DNA of 64,000 nucleotides from Ditylenchus dipsaci (taxonomy: Eukaryota; Nematoda; Chromadorea; Rhabditida; Anguinidae): positions 186,001-250,000 of the forward strand of contig SADC01000007.1 of the NCBI GenBank assembly GCA_004194705.1, written 5' to 3'. Shown here piece by piece: positions 11,001 to 22,589 of the stretch. The notes beneath the pieces are model-generated. The model was not told the origin of the DNA. It saw only the letters and a program-made list of their open reading frames with translations, and searched no databases. A program made the translations under genes and the position numbers. The number at the start of each line of letters is the position of its first letter. The first letter of the stretch is position 1.

Positions 11001-14000
11001 GCCAACACTGACATTGTTGGAACATATCAAAGACGGTAATTTAATTGCATTTAGCGTCGTGTACTGTTATAATTTAAAGTTGATTTTTTGTAGAAACGAT
11101 CCAACTTACAAGGCGTCAGTAGGTGATGTCCTGTTGCAAACGGTGAAAATTACTCCACAGGGTGTCTTGGCATTTTTCCCTTCATATTCTCAACTCAATA
11201 TTTTCGTCGAAGCTTGGAAAGTGTGTCTACCTTTTTATTTATTATATTGGCTTCTTTTGTTTTAGGTGCCCCGAAGGATGGGTTGTTCTGTGGCCGGCCT
11301 TGGAAAAGCACAAGAAAATATTTATTGAGCCAAAGGACAAGACAGCAGTCAAGGAAACATTTTTCGCCTTTGATGCAGCTATTCGTGAAGAGCATGTGAA
11401 CGGGGGTGGTGCTTTATTTTTAGCTGTCTGCCGAGGAAAGGTAGGGTTTTCATCTTGTTTCTTCCGGAAACTTCCTAATTACGTAATTTTAGCTAAGTGA
11501 AGGCATCGATTTCGCGGACAGTCACTGTAGAAGCGTCGTTATAATCGGTATGATAGTGAAATTCAGACTAGTTTAACTCAAAGCATTTTTTTTGAATAAA
11601 CAATTAAAAAACGTCAAAGGGTATCGAAAGACTTCAAAAAAACTTTCGACATTCGAACCTCTCTTTTAGGTATTCATACCTTTTTATTAAGCCTATGTTT
11701 TAAGGTTTTATTTCACGAGAACTTTTGTTCAAACATATTTTGGTGGATTCATGACGCTGACTATTATTTAGATGACGTTTAAGCCTGACTAGTTTGGTGT
11801 CGCATCCCTAATTTTTTTATAAAAACTTTAGGAATTCCGTTTCCTCCACTATTCGACCCAAGGATTGTTCTCAAAAAGTCTTATCTCGGAGAATTGCGAA
11901 AAGAGAATCCCAATGTAATAGTTGAAAATAATTCTTATTGTTCTCTGATTATCGTACTTTTCAGGCAATGAACCCCGAAGATTGGTACAAAATCGAAGGT
12001 GTCCGGGCAGTCAACCAAGCATTAGGAAGTAAGCCATATATTTGAGGAACACCTCGTAAATAACGTTTTTCTAGGAATTATTCGTCACAAAGACGACTTC
12101 GGGGCTGTTATTCTCGCTGACGGAAGGTGATCTTTTCCAACTTTTCTTTTGTTATTTGTTCATTTTTTAGGTGGCACAATTTTACTTTGGTGTAGACAAT
12201 TTGAAAACATTTTAAGGTATGCATCAATGGACAAAACAATTTTTCCCTCTTGGATTCGCTCTGCGGTTAAAGTGCACGAAGGCCCTAAAAATATGTTTCT
12301 GGAAATAGAGCGTTTCTTTATTGAAAGAGGGGCATTAATTGAGCTTTCACACAGGTATTTACATGGATTTTTCTTAATTGCCTTGCTGTAGTACAGAAGG
12401 GTCTTCAGTCGCTTGCAAGACGAATTCAACCACAAGTCTGCTTTGGTGACTCGAAAACGCCGTGGTCCTGCAATTCGTTGTGAGGATGTTGGAGAAGGTC
12501 GTTTAAACAGAAGTGTAGCAGAGTTTAATAGTATCATTGAGGCATGTATTTTCGCTTTCGGATCTTGACTTGTCTAATCTGAGTAGATTTAGATGTACGG
12601 TTTCAGCAGTCAGAATCCAATTACTCTGAAAGAAGAAGACGAGAACAAGGATGTCAACGCGATCAGAACAGCAGGCTCAGATACCAAAGAACTTAATAAG
12701 TTCGCAGACATAATGGTTAGTAAGTATTATTGGAGTGACGTTATTGAGGTATATCAAGGTCTATCTAATCAGGCACACATGCAGGGCTATTTGGGGGGGG
12801 GAGGTGTAATTACCCCCCATCACAACTACGTTGCCCCCCTTGGCCGTAAAAATTAGACAAATTGCAACCCTCATTGAGAAAGTTGAGGTTGCGGCGCTGC
12901 ACGCATGGGTGACAGCTGTACCAAATTTACTCTGATAAGACATCGCTCTCTATGAGGAGTCCACCTTTTTAGCAACTTTCACGGTCAAAAATTTTGACTC
13001 AAAATGAACATATTTGTCAAATGTGTCGTAATTTGTATAATTTTGGTATATTAAGAGGCCATGGCGTGAAATCAGAGCAGATACGGCATACATTTGTAAA
13101 CAACAAGTTTACAGATTCTGCCATTTATTGATTACAGAGAAAATGAGTTACGTCAATAGCTTTTAAACTTTAGAATACGCTGCCTGAAGGGAAAAAAGTG
13201 TATCCCAAAATGTTAGAATTTCCTGTAGATGCTCGTGAGCGCGCCGCAGAAGCTGTTTCCTTATCGACTCGTCGTGATGTGGATATTGAGCCTGTGAAGT
13301 CCAATAATAAAAGGGTCAAATTGAAGGTTTGTCTTTAAACATTCTTCCTTATGTCAAATGTTTCTTTTTAAGCCAAACCCAAAGTTAATTGAGACTCTCA
13401 AGATTAATAGTCGAATCGATAAATACCTCATCGTCCAGAGTGATGTAGCAACAACCTCTAAGAAAGCTTCGCAAGGAATGATAGGAAAAAGCTCGGTGGA
13501 AGCGCTTGTTGGGAAATCCGTAAGCAATAGAATTGATATTGACTATTCTGTACTAATTAAAACTGCCTTTTAAAGTATACTATCAAAGGATTTTCTGAGG
13601 ATGAGCTTGCTCCGAAGAAAATGTTGGCGGGCCCTTAGCAAAAAGAATATGTCTTGAATCACCAAGCGCGACTCCTTCTTCTTTCGCAATGTCATCGCCG
13701 GCTGTGATATCTGTATGTTTGGGGTAGTACAATGACATACTGTATTTTCTCTATTAAACGGGCCTTCTCTAATAAACGGGCCCCTCGACTTTGAGAACTT
13801 ATATCCCAGCACAGAGTAAATATCTTACAAATCTGTTTATCGCATTTTCTTAACCCCCACGAGATCTACCGATTCCACTTTTTAAATTTTGGTCGAGCAC
13901 CTAAAAATTTCGAGATCGACCTCAAAATTTCCCGATTTTCGAGGGGTGAAAAAAAAACGGGCCGGCCCGTTTAATAGAGAAAATACGGTAGATAAGTTTT

Positions 14001-14503
14001 AAAGTGTTAATTTAAGGTGAAATCAGCGGGTATTGAGACGGTGTATAAAAATATTCCATGTTCTTCTTCCTCGCTTACACAAAAAGCCAAAGATATAATT
14101 CCTTCATCAAGGCCGATTACTTCAAATGACCAGTTGCTCGAGCCGCCTAACCTAGGAATGGTCGAGTATAAAGACCTGGTTTGTTTCTGATATTCTTTTA
14201 ATGTTTTGATGCTTCTTTTTTCTAGATGAATACGTTGGACAAATTTAAGCGAAGACAACTTTGGAATGCTATCAGAAAATATACGATTGACAGTCATTAC
14301 GATGATCTGGTTGAACAGCTCGGTACACTATGCTTACCAGATCATCCTCTCGTGTTTTCAGGTCCTTAAGCATGTTCTTTAACTTTTTTTAATGTTCATA
14401 AAATGATATTCCAGGGTTTTTCGGATTCGTCAGAACTGAAGAGGACAAACACCGTTTCCGAAAGCTATGCAACCGGCTAAACCTTTTAACTCCTTTAAGA
14501 TGA
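8047..14503 (+). CDS. rtel-1: RTEL1-type Fe-S DNA helicase
   Basis: RTEL1 family helicase of the XPD/FANCJ group, known to unwind D-loops and protect telomeres and replication forks in the nucleus. Exons read: 8047-8169, 8222-8393, 8444-8549, 8604-8658, 8715-8805, 9232-9325, 9384-9534, about 9566-9716, 9760-9868, 9924-10121, 10178-10302, 10364-10459, 10514-10541, 10591-10630, 10795-10830, 10874-10925, 10974-11035, 11094-11222, 11266-11440, 11493-11547, 11832-11914, 11965-12028, 12075-12126, 12217-12354, 12397-12545, about 12593-12715, 13174-13326, 13375-13530, about 13575-13630, 14017-14178, 14226-14361, 14415-14503. Motifs: [14 protein letters not shown], Walker A SPTGTGKT, motif Ia ASRTHSQL, Fe-S cysteines in HMCRSLV/GCHYF/HCPFY, DEAH (IFDEAHNL), SGTLSPMSTF, motif V-VI DFADSH and QALGRIIRH. 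The last exons ([29 protein letters not shown]) look like the harmonin-like domain. Start chosen as the first Met before the family's opening motif. Problems: the junction after DEAHNL leaves only ~16-31 nt before the next frame, and the joins near 12545 and 13630 do not keep phase, so local indels, misassembly or mis-set exons are likely there. Confidence 0.9.
8839..9199. mobile_element. Tc1/pogo-type MITE in RTEL1 intron 5 (outer)
   Basis: Ends CAGTCGACTCTCGATTTAAC and the matching GTTAAATCGAGAGTTGACTG. A TA follows the right end; the left flank has TG. Its interior (GCGATTTTCGGGACC; GTCGGACCCTAGG) is related to the element in the PGAP4 introns at about 27710-28130. It is interrupted by a second MITE. 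Confidence 0.8.
8862..9030. mobile_element. Tc1/pogo-type MITE nested in the previous one
   Basis: Ends CAGTCAAACCTCGATTTAAG and CTTAAATCGAGGTTTGACTG, flanked by TA on both sides (8860-8861, 9031-9032). The word CCTTAAATCGAGG is repeated several times in both ends, a subterminal iteration seen in other elements here (32516-32700). Confidence 0.88.
13740..13988. mobile_element. Pogo-type MITE, tag AACGGGCC, in a late RTEL1 intron
   Basis: Right end TTTAATAGAGAAAATACGG followed by TA; left end CTGTATTTTCTCTATTAA preceded by TA. The right end carries the head-to-head tag AACGGGCCGGCCCGTT, the left end the same tag in tandem. The core (ACGAGATCTACCGATTCC; CGAGATCGACC) matches the cores of the elements at 29096 and 42187. 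It lies between the exon ending near 13630 and the exon at 14017. Confidence 0.85.
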
Positions 14504-14870
14504 TGTAACCAGCTAAAAATATAAAGATATTCTGATAGAAATTGATGTAAATTCACCGATTGTAAGCTTGTTTCATAATGAAGAGACTTTTATGAAAATT
14601 ACTGACTGTGTTTTTGATTTTTAACGGCTTTTTGCATGAGAGTCGTTTCATGAACATTAAAAAGCTCTTCTTCACTTCATGGCCCAGATTTTTCCCTTTT
14701 TTTTAGATTATTCAAAGCAGGGGTGGAACGGAATTCCGATTTCCGTCTTCCGATTTCCGATTTCCGGCACTTTTTCTCTTCCGTTTTCCGATTTCCGATT
14801 TCCGAAAAAATAGGGCGAATTTCGGAATTTCGGAAGAGAATAGTTCACTTGAAAAATATTTTTGGCAGAA

Positions 14871-15015
14871 ATGTCTTGCAAGGAAATGGAAGTTACAGCT
14901 TTGCGGAGACCTTCGGTCCGCAAATATCTTAATGCGCCACCTTCTCAAGGTTCTCAAGAAAGTGAGCGTTTCTTTTCAACTGCTGGATTCATTGTAAATG
15001 ATCTCAGAAAAGCGG
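14871..15015 (+). pseudogene. hAT dimerisation-domain fragment
   Basis: Reads ALRRPSVRKYLNAPPSQGSQ then ESERFFSTAGFIVNDLRKAD, matching the family pattern P.SS..ER.FS..G......R of the hAT C-terminal dimerisation region. If the MITE at 15024-15524 is removed the frame continues ACVQHYILALGNF. The rest of the transposase is missing, so the element is non-autonomous. Confidence 0.75.
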
Positions 15016-15023
15016 ATGCGGAT

Positions 15024-15524
15024 CAGTGTTTTCATAATTCACACTAATAGTGACACTGACATTGACACTGACATGTCAGTTTATCAAACTGACATTTTTT
15101 AACAGTGGTCGTAGACATGAAAAAACTTGTCTTTTCAAAATTCTGTGAATTGCGTTAGAAAGCTGACGAAATTCTGATTGAGAAAGGTGTTATCACATTT
15201 CGACCCGCATATGAAAAAAACCGGAAAAAATAAGTGTCAGTTTCATTTTTAATGTCAGTTTAGCAAAAAATATCAGTGTCAGTTTAGACTTTTTTGCTAA
15301 ACTGACATTAAAAATGAAACTGACACTTATTTTTTCCGGTTTTTTTCATATGCGGGTCGAAAATGTGATAACACCTTTCTCAATCAGAATTTCGTCAGCT
15401 TTCTAACGCAATTCACAGAATTTTGAAAAGACAAGTTTTTCATGTCTACGACCACTGTTAAAAAATGTCAGTTTGATAAACTGACATGTCAGTGTCAATG
15501 TTAGTGTGAATTATGAAAACACTG
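15024..15524. mobile_element. 501-bp palindromic hAT-type MITE inside hAT copy A
   Basis: Nearly full-length inverted repeat with ends CAGTGTTTTCATAATTCACA and its complement. The flanks ATGCGGAT (15016-15023) and AAGCGGAT (15525-15532) are an 8-bp target duplication with one mismatch. The word TGACACTGACATTGACACTG is iterated in each arm. A half copy lies at 42008-42080. Confidence 0.9.
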
Positions 15525-15721
15525 AAGCGGATGCATGTGTACAACATTATATTTTGGCACTAGGAAATTTTTTGAATTTCTTCCGATTTCCGTCTTCCGA
15601 TTTCCGATTTCCGGCAGTTTTTTTCTTCCGATTTCCGACTTCCGGTTTTGAGAATTTTCTACTTCCGGTTCCGATTTTTGTTCCGACTTTTTTTGTCTTC
15701 CGTTCCAGCCCTGATTCAAAG

Positions 15722-16061
15722 TAAGATCTACTTGAAAATATTTCACCATTTTTAGCAAGAAAACAACTGCAGGGGCCATTTTGACCCACTTTCAATTTTC
15801 AAAACCACCATCATGTTTAAGTCAAAAATGATCAGCGAGAAATTCTGCATCAGATAAACCAACTCTCCACTTTGGTCCTAGACGTGTAAAGTGAGAAAAG
15901 AAGACAATAAATTGCCACAAAACATTTACATAATCACTTACCCAAACAAGTTTTTGCACAACTGGAATGTCTCAAATCAGTTTAGTCAATTTTAGCCAGA
16001 GTTGAACCCGTAAAGCAGAAAAGTCTTGCTAAACAGTTCATCTGTGGTTCCTACATGTATA
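15722..16061. other. Unassigned AT-rich stretch
   Basis: No gene, repeat array or inverted repeat could be seen between hAT copy A and the next MITE. Confidence 0.4.
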
Positions 16062-16682
16062 CCGTATATTCTCTATTAATCCCCATGGGGATTATTTTGC
16101 AAACCCTCTTCAGGGGTGGGGGATTATTACAGAGTGGGGGATTATTTTTCAACGTAAATTTCGTTTGAATTTTTAGTAGTCCCAACACGAAAAGTGCACA
16201 TTATGCGTGTCTGTCCGAATTTTCGCCTAGTTATTATTATTATTATTTTGTTGCAAATCATTTTTCAACGAGCTTGTTTTTTCTCGTTTAATCAAATCCC
16301 TGTTAAAATGAGCGATTCCCAGGAGCTCCAGCTGCGTGAAGATGAAGTCCGGCCTGTCAACTAATATCGAACCAATGGTCAAACAACATTTTCTTATCGG
16401 TCACTGCGAAATTTGCAGCAATATTTTGATAATAAATTAAATCTTTATTTCGCTGGTTTTCACACTATTTAGCTCGAAACTTTATAAAAATTGCAGCACA
16501 AATAACCAAAAAAGCAGGTCGAAACCACGCTTAAAAAATCAGAGCACAATATTCCAAGCGTCCCAAGCCTAGTACTGATTTGGCGATTACGATGATACTA
16601 CTCACAACAATAGTCGCCAGTAAAAAGGATTCATCAGGGTCGGGGATTATTAGAGAGTGATGGATTAATAGAGAATATACGG
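16062..16682 (+). mobile_element. Pogo-type element, tag AATCCCC
   Basis: Ends CCGTATATTCTCTATTAATC and GATTAATAGAGAATATACGG with TA on both sides (16060-16061, 16683-16684). The left end has the head-to-head tag AATCCCCATGGGGATT; the right end has it in tandem. The interior has an ATG at 16308 opening an 18-codon frame (MSDSQELQLREDEVRPVN) that could be the start of a transposase, directly followed by a stop. Confidence 0.87.
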
Positions 16683-16698
16683 TAGTTTTTTTTTATTA

Positions 16699-17013
16699 CA
16701 TTCAAACCTTGCTCTAAGTGAAACTCCGGACCACCTTGGGCGTAACCCCACTAGTCAACTTTGTTCTCAAGCACCAGTCAATTAGCTTGGGGGACCAAGG
16801 AATTTTTTTTTGAAAATCAAAAAATATCGGTGTAGAAAATTTTCAAAAAAAAAATTCCTTGGCCCCCCAAGCTAATGGTGCGCCTAAGTTTAGCCGAAAA
16901 TCCACTATAGTGACACCTTGCGGTCAATTGGTTTGGTTTTGGCTTAAATACAATGGCTAAAGTGACACCTCAACCCGTTGTATTGGGATTTGTAACTATA
17001 GCGAGTTTGACTA
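16699..17013. mobile_element. Probable Tc1-type MITE
   Basis: The left end CATTCAAACCTTGCTCTAAG and the right end TATAGCGAGTTTGACTATA are imperfect inverted copies. Internal words GTGACACCT and CACTATAGTGACACC resemble the right terminus. A small palindrome (CCTTGG / CCAAGG with A/T runs) lies at 16785-16875. Confidence 0.5.
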
Positions 17014-17152
17014 TACACCTGTGAGTTATTCATAATTTGGTTCTGTCATTTCTTAAAAAAGCGTACATCAATGAAAGGTTTGTATATTGGCGGCAGACTT
17101 TTTATTTTAGTATAATAGATGGCTTACATATAATGTATGATATAATATGATA

Positions 17153-17810
17153 CGCAAAAAAACGGGTAAAACGGAATTTTGCAGCTAATCCTTGTAATTT
17201 TGCAGCTAATTCTCGTAATTGTGCAGCTAATTCGTTTGCAGCTAGTTCTCGGAATTTTGCAGCTAATTCTCGTAATTGTGCACCAAATTCTCGTAATCTT
17301 GCAGCAAATATTAGTGAACTTTGCGAGAATTCGAATTTCCTAGTCAAAAAATGACTTGGATCGCTCAGAATCCCAGCCCGGAGTGGTCAGAAGCCCCTGA
17401 AAGTTGGTTTTTTGGGGTTTAATAAAGGGGGGTAAACTTTTTGCAAAAATTCGATTGGGCGGATCAGAATTCCGGTCCGACCGGCTTAATCGCTCAGAAT
17501 TCCGAACTGAACCACTCAAAACCGTCATAAACCTGAACTTCTGAGCGATTAAGCCGGTCGGACCGGAGTTCTGATCCGCCCATCGAATTTTCGCAAAAGT
17601 TTACCCCCCCCCCTTAGTAAACCTCCAAAAAACCAACTTTCAGGGGCTTCTGACCTTCCGGGCTGGGATTCTGAGCGATCCAAGTCATTTTTTGACTAGG
17701 AAATTCGAATTCTCGCAAAGTTCACTAATATTTGCTGCAAGATTACGAGAACTTGGTGCAAAATTATGAGAATCAGCTGCAAAATTCCGTTTTACCCAAA
17801 AAAATATGGT
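17153..17810. mobile_element. Large palindromic element, about 650 bp
   Basis: Arms open with GGGTAAAACGGAATTTTGCA and close with its complement near 17765-17795. Most of the element (GACTTGGATCGCTCAGAATC, GCCGGTCGGACCGG) is mirrored about a centre near 17545. A related palindrome with the same GACTTGGATCGCTCAGAATC word is at 42625-43290. Reading frames here are mirror images and not genes. Confidence 0.85.
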
Positions 17811-17851
17811 AGTCTAGGGGTTAGACGGGCAGCCAGACATTTTCTACTATA

Positions 17852-18134
17852 CAGGGTGTCCCCAAATTACGCGTGTATTTTTTGAGTTTGTTTGAATTCC
17901 CGCTTTTTACATTTCTTTTCAAGTTTTAACCAATCTTTCAGTAATTAATGGTCGAGCAGGTATATCATCTCTGTTAATTATATATTTTTCAGATATCTTC
18001 AGCTATCTTTCAGTTATAACTTATCGAATTGTGGCTGAAACTTCACGAAAATTTCTTTTTGTTGGGGTTTCACTGGTCCGCGAAACCCTTGACCAATTTT
18101 TTGAAAAATGCACACGTAATTTTGGGACACCCTG
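17852..18134. mobile_element. Mariner-type MITE
   Basis: Ends CAGGGTGTCCCCAAATTACG and CGTAATTTTGGGACACCCTG flanked by TA (17850-17851, 18135-18136). The CAGGGTGTCCC terminus is typical of mariner elements. The 283-bp interior has no transposase. Confidence 0.8.
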
Positions 18135-18269
18135 TAGTAGAATTTGTCGCGCGACATTTTCTACTATTTTAGAATTTGTCGCGCGAAATTTTCGACTATT
18201 TCAGAAGTTCTCACGCCATATTTTCCAGGATTGGTCAATTATTGGGTTTTTTAATTTCGGGAGTCACTG

Positions 18270-19250
18270 ATGTCAACTCACCCAGGTACTGGTACTTATA
18301 TGGTAATACCCAGGTGGTGGTGTCAATGCCTAGGTACCCAGATAGTGGTACTGAGGTAATAGTTGTTCATGAATGGGCATATCAAGGTAGTTATTTCTTA
18401 TTCAAGGTTGTTGTTTATTTTACCGGTCGAATTCTAAGACAGAATAAAGATTTTGACTGGACTTTTGAAAAACCGGCCAAAATCTTTCGGGTTGATTGGG
18501 TATGTCGGTTGGGTAGTCATGTCAACTGAGTGGGTAGGTATGTTGAGAAAGTGGTTAGGTATGACAGCAAGTGGAAGTACCCGATTGCTGTTCCCAGGTG
18601 GAGCTACTCCCGTAGAAACTCTTTGCTTATTGTATCCATCGTGGTCCTACCCAAAATCATATTCTTAAAGGGGCTTACCAGCGCGCTACACGGCAAATCA
18701 AGCCGAGGACCAGCAATTTAAAAAAATCGTCCCTGTTTTTTAACTGGTTTCGTGTTAAATATGATATTGATGACCTTATCTTACTTTTAAAAAGTCGGCA
18801 GAAACTTCAATCGGCTCAAATGAAACGCTTATAGTGAAACGCTCAAGAGGGAAACGGATTTTAAGTTTTATCTATTGTTTTTTTTCACACTTTCCAAAGC
18901 TTGGTAGAAAATGTTAAATGAAAAATATCAGTAATCAAAAAAATGTGGAAAAACCATAGGGGGACCTTTTGAAAAAAGGTAACTTAAGTAAAATAAAAAT
19001 ATCTTAAGTAAAATAAAACATAAAGTAAAATATACCAAACTTGGTCAAGAGGAAAACGAACTTTTCGCCCACTTTTTTACTGTAACGGACTGGTATGCCC
19101 CTTTAACACGGTTTGATGCTACAAAAGAGCTATTTTACTAGTCTAAATCGCAGTGTACATATATTGGTGGTACCTAGGTAGTGGTACCAAGCAGTGATAC
19201 CCAGGTTGTACCCAGGTATTGGTATTTTGGCGGTGGTACGGTACGTTATT
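18270..19250. repeat. Degenerate CCCAGGTA/GGTACTGGT repeats
   Basis: Words such as ACCCAGGTA and GGTAGTGGTAC are scattered at 18280-18350, 18480-18600 and 19165-19235, the two groups loosely inverted. They recall the tags in the palindrome at 50928-52754 and at 59260-59340. No gene is called; the open stretches here consist of this repeat. Confidence 0.45.
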
Positions 19251-19574
19251 GGAGATTTAGATTTTGAAATAGATTTTGACCGGTTTGACGTAGTTTAAAG
19301 TGGTTTAGAATAGATTAATGTAGAATTCTGAGCGATTATGCCCCTAGGACTGGAATCTAGATTCGCTCAATCAATTTCTCACAAAAATTCACTCCCTCTA
19401 TAGTAAACACCCTCGAAAACCAGTTATTTTTGGCTTTTGGCCACCCCGGAGTATGTTCTCAGCGATTATCAAGGAGGAGGGGGAGATTGCTGTGTAGATT
19501 GCTGGTTCGAATCCTCAGAGCTGCACACATTTTTTCCTTACTTTTTGATAAAGAAACTCTGAAACACAATATCG

Positions 19575-19875
19575 CGCGAAATACCCTATTCTGAAATACC
19601 GAATTTCCTCTAATTAGCCGGCCGTCCGGCTTATTTTTCGGATCCCATCCAGGGGGCCGCCTTATTAGATGGGGCCGGCTAATTAGAGAGGCCGACTTAT
19701 ATTTTGAACATCCTTTTAACAAAGTTCATTATTAACAATAACTTTGTTAATAACAAAGTTCATTATTAACGATAACTGTTATTAACAAAGTGCTGCATGT
19801 TAGAGGGGGCCCGCTTATTAGAGGGGCCGGCTTATTTTCGGAGCGTCTCCTGGGGGCCGGCTAATTGGAGGAGGG
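19575..19875. mobile_element. Degenerate pogo-type MITE, tag GCCGGC
   Basis: AATTTCCTCTAATTAGCCGG at the left, with the near-palindrome AGCCGGCCGTCCGGCT. At the right are tandem GGGGGCCGGCTAATT words. An internal TTAACAAAGTTATT inverted repeat occupies 19695-19790. The outermost ACCGTATT is decayed to ATACCGAATTTCC. Ends are approximate. Confidence 0.55.
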
Positions 19876-21194
19876 TGGTAATTAATTTTGTCTCCAAATT
19901 GCTGCAAAATGTCCCCAAATCGCTAAAAATGTCCCCAAATATTCTGAAATGTGTCCCCAAAAATTGTCTCCAAAAGAAAACAGAAAATAAAAAAAAAACA
20001 ATTAGGGACATATTTTAGACTATTTGGGACATTCTTCAGCTATTTGGGACATATAAAATTTGGGACATTTTTCAGTGAATTTGGGGACATTTTTCAGAAA
20101 TTTGGGGACAGAATTAAATATTACCCATTCTAAAAATAATAGAAAATGTCGGCCGAAAAATTATAGAAATAGTAGAAAATGTCGCGCGATAAATTCTATT
20201 AATAGTAGAAAATGTCTGGCTGCCGTTAGACGTGATATTGTGGAGGTTCGACTGTCACAGGTTCGGGTCCACCCTGGTTGGATGACTTTTTTCTACACGG
20301 ATTACCACGAATTTCTGACTGGGTCACCACCAATTTTTCACTGGGCACCATTACCTCCCAGTGGATTACCCCCTGCTTTTCCAGTGTTTTCCCACTGGGT
20401 TACCACAGACCTACCACTTTTGGGCAGTGGTAGCACCACTGGGGATTCGATGGTAAACCAGTGGGAGATTCTTGGTATTCCACAGGTAAATATTTACCTG
20501 TACAATAAATAAAATGTCAACATCACATCCTAATTACCCGTTCTAACTTTCTTTTTCCTCAAATAGCTATAGTAGCCAATATGCACAACAAAATTGGCAT
20601 CAGTAGCACGACCTTCAAATCTTGACTCATCCAAAATGTGGTCTTTGGCATGCTTCAACGCGGCTTCTTCACTCCCCAAGTCAGTCACCATCTCATTTAT
20701 TTTAAACTCGGAAAATAACTGCTTGAGTGCAGCATGACTCTGCTTTTGACAGTTGGGCAGACTGAGTAATAAAGAACTGAACATCAGCAAATATCTGAAA
20801 TTTCAGTTTTTGTATGAGTTGATGCAACAAAATTACAAATAACAAACTACCTCACGAAAATACATTCTTACCACAATATGGCCTGAAATGGTCACTAGTA
20901 ATATGACAAACAGTTTTCTATCCCTCCAAATCAGTAGTTGTAGGAAATAGGCAATGAAGATCACAACAACTGCAGTCTGAAATGGTTTTAGTACAGGGTC
21001 CTTAAATTTCTTTCATGTAAAGATGTGTCATAAAGAGGTGTCATGATGTGTCATGATGACAATTGTTTGTAACGTGCTTTTTAGTAGCATGTTGGTAGCA
21101 CTTATTTTTTAATTTTCGATAGTTGCGAGTTATACGACCTTTTAGTAAGGATTAGAAAAAAATGCTCAAAGGGGCTCCCCAGATCAGCTGAGTA

Positions 21195-21275
21195 TTTTGG
21201 CCGAGTGGTTAGTGGATTGGCTTTTGAAATCACAGGTCGAAAGTTCGACCCCCACCTGAGGCGGTAGGAATAAGC
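21195..21275 (+). other. tRNA-like relic (Ser-like)
   Basis: TGGCCGAGTGGTTAGTGG resembles a type II tRNA A box, CTTTTGAAA an anticodon loop with TGA, and GTCGAAAGTTCGACCCC a B box/T arm. The acceptor stem does not pair and the variable arm is missing, so this is a pseudo-tRNA or SINE head, not a functional gene. Confidence 0.45.
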
Positions 21276-21489
21276 TTTCTTAACCTTAACTTTAGCAACG
21301 AGGTTTACTCTCAACTTTTATTTTTACCGCTATCTTAACCTTCAGATTTAGAAATAAGCTAGCTGAACTCTTTCGACAGAAGCCCAAGTGACCGCCGGCC
21401 CTCCCCACATCCCCTCCAAAGAGTATTTTTCTCTAAGCCACTTTTTCATTTTCACCTATTTCACACCCTTTGCACCGATAATACCAAGG

Positions 21490-22540
21490 GTATTCGGAGA
21501 ATTCTTATTGTGAATAATCAGAGTGCAGATGCTGTTTGCGGATGCTGCATCCACACTCATTATAATTTTTGTGAAGATTTACTAACAGCTTTACTCATAA
21601 TTTCCCTCTCAATAAAAAGATTCTTTTCCAGCCGACTTAAATCTGCAATGGTGGTTAAAAAATCAGAAAATGAGAAGCGAAGTGGTGAGTTTATCGATCG
21701 TGCCTGAGCTTATTATCACCTTCTACCTGAGCTGAAAATTAATGTGGAGGAGTTCTACGCCTACTTCCAGATGGACCAAATCCTCTTCAGCAAACTACTG
21801 TCTTCCGTCTCTTCAATGTAATCAGACTAAGTAGTTAATCATTTTTCTACCATGTTCTCTACGGTTTTCATGATCCAGAAGATCGCCGTTCGAGAAGTTG
21901 ACTGTCCTGAAGAGCAAAGCAGGTAACTTTTATCGTTCTTCACACTTGTACACTGGTAATTCATAAGGAAATACGTAAGAAGTGACTTTAAAAGAACGCT
22001 GGAATCTGGCAGCTTGAAAGTCTCGAATACACAGAAGCTTCTGCAGACCGACAGTTTGGTTCTTTTCGTTTTCCTCGGTGATGTCGAATTTCTCTCACTA
22101 CTCACATTATAAAGCCATTTGCGGGACGCCAATGGAGTTCTAGGGGTCAGATCTTTAATTGTTTGTAAGCTATTCTATAATTTTTCATACTTTCACTTCA
22201 CCATCATTCAAGACTCGTAAGAGCAAGACGGCTCATCAAGAATTGTTTCAGAATTATGACAGCCGTTCACCGCGTTCTTCTCAAGTCTATGGAAGTTAAT
22301 GCTGCTAATGCCGACAAGATTATCAAGGCGTGTCTCTGTCTACACATTTCGGCTTCTTCAGGGTAATTTTTAGGGTTCCTCAAATATTTCAGTGATTTTT
22401 ACTCTTGACTTTTCTAGATCTGGCAGATGAATGGCATCAAGAAATGGATTCACTACTGCAAGCTTAGCTCGAGTCTTTTGCATCATCAATGAGTGGAAAA
22501 GATCTTCGAGAATGATATTCATGGTGTTTCGTTGTTTTGT
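21490..22540 (+). pseudogene. PIF/Harbinger transposase remnant
   Basis: Coding-like pieces in family order. YHLLPELKINVEEFYAYFQM followed by DQILFSKLLSSV (21715-21825) matches the Harbinger amino-terminal region. KIAVREVDCPEEQSR (21880-21920) matches its REPISPEEKL segment. ILTAVHRVLL-like RIMTAVHRVLLKS and ANADKIIKACLCLH (22250-22350) match its C-terminal segment. The DDE catalytic block between them is missing and stops interrupt the frame. It lies in intron 2 of the broken PGAP4 copy. Confidence 0.55.
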
Positions 22541-22589
22541 TGCAATGAAGTTCTAAGTTATTTGTTTATCGATTTTTTGTAGCGGACTT

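Larger units (their letters stand above)
14718..15713 (+). mobile_element. Deleted hAT element, copy A, TIR CAGGGGTGGAACGG
   Basis: Ends CAGGGGTGGAACGGAA and TTCCGTTCCAGCCCTG, with a perfect 8-bp duplication ATTCAAAG at 14710-14717 and 15714-15721. Both subterminal regions are arrays of GATTTCCG/CTTCCGATT. Between them is a short piece of transposase coding sequence (next entry) broken by a 501-bp MITE. A second copy in opposite orientation is at 56836-58395. Confidence 0.92.
17818..20232. mobile_element. Composite region bounded by inverted AGCCAGACATTTTCTACTAT
   Basis: The word TTAGACGGGCAGCCAGACAT at 17821 recurs in inverse near 20213-20231, suggesting the two ends of one element. GTCGCGCG-rich subterminal words (18150-18200, 20180-20190) are mirrored as well. 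Contents include a mariner-type MITE and a degenerate pogo-type MITE. No transposase was seen. Confidence 0.55.

Noticed and set aside
12149..12537. Open frames on both strands around RTEL1 exons 24-25
   Set aside because: The conserved frame starts at 12217 after an AAG acceptor; the upstream extension is intron and the - strand frame is a shadow.
21195..21275. Functional tRNA-Ser gene
   Set aside because: A and B boxes are recognisable but the acceptor stem does not pair and the long variable arm expected for Ser is missing.
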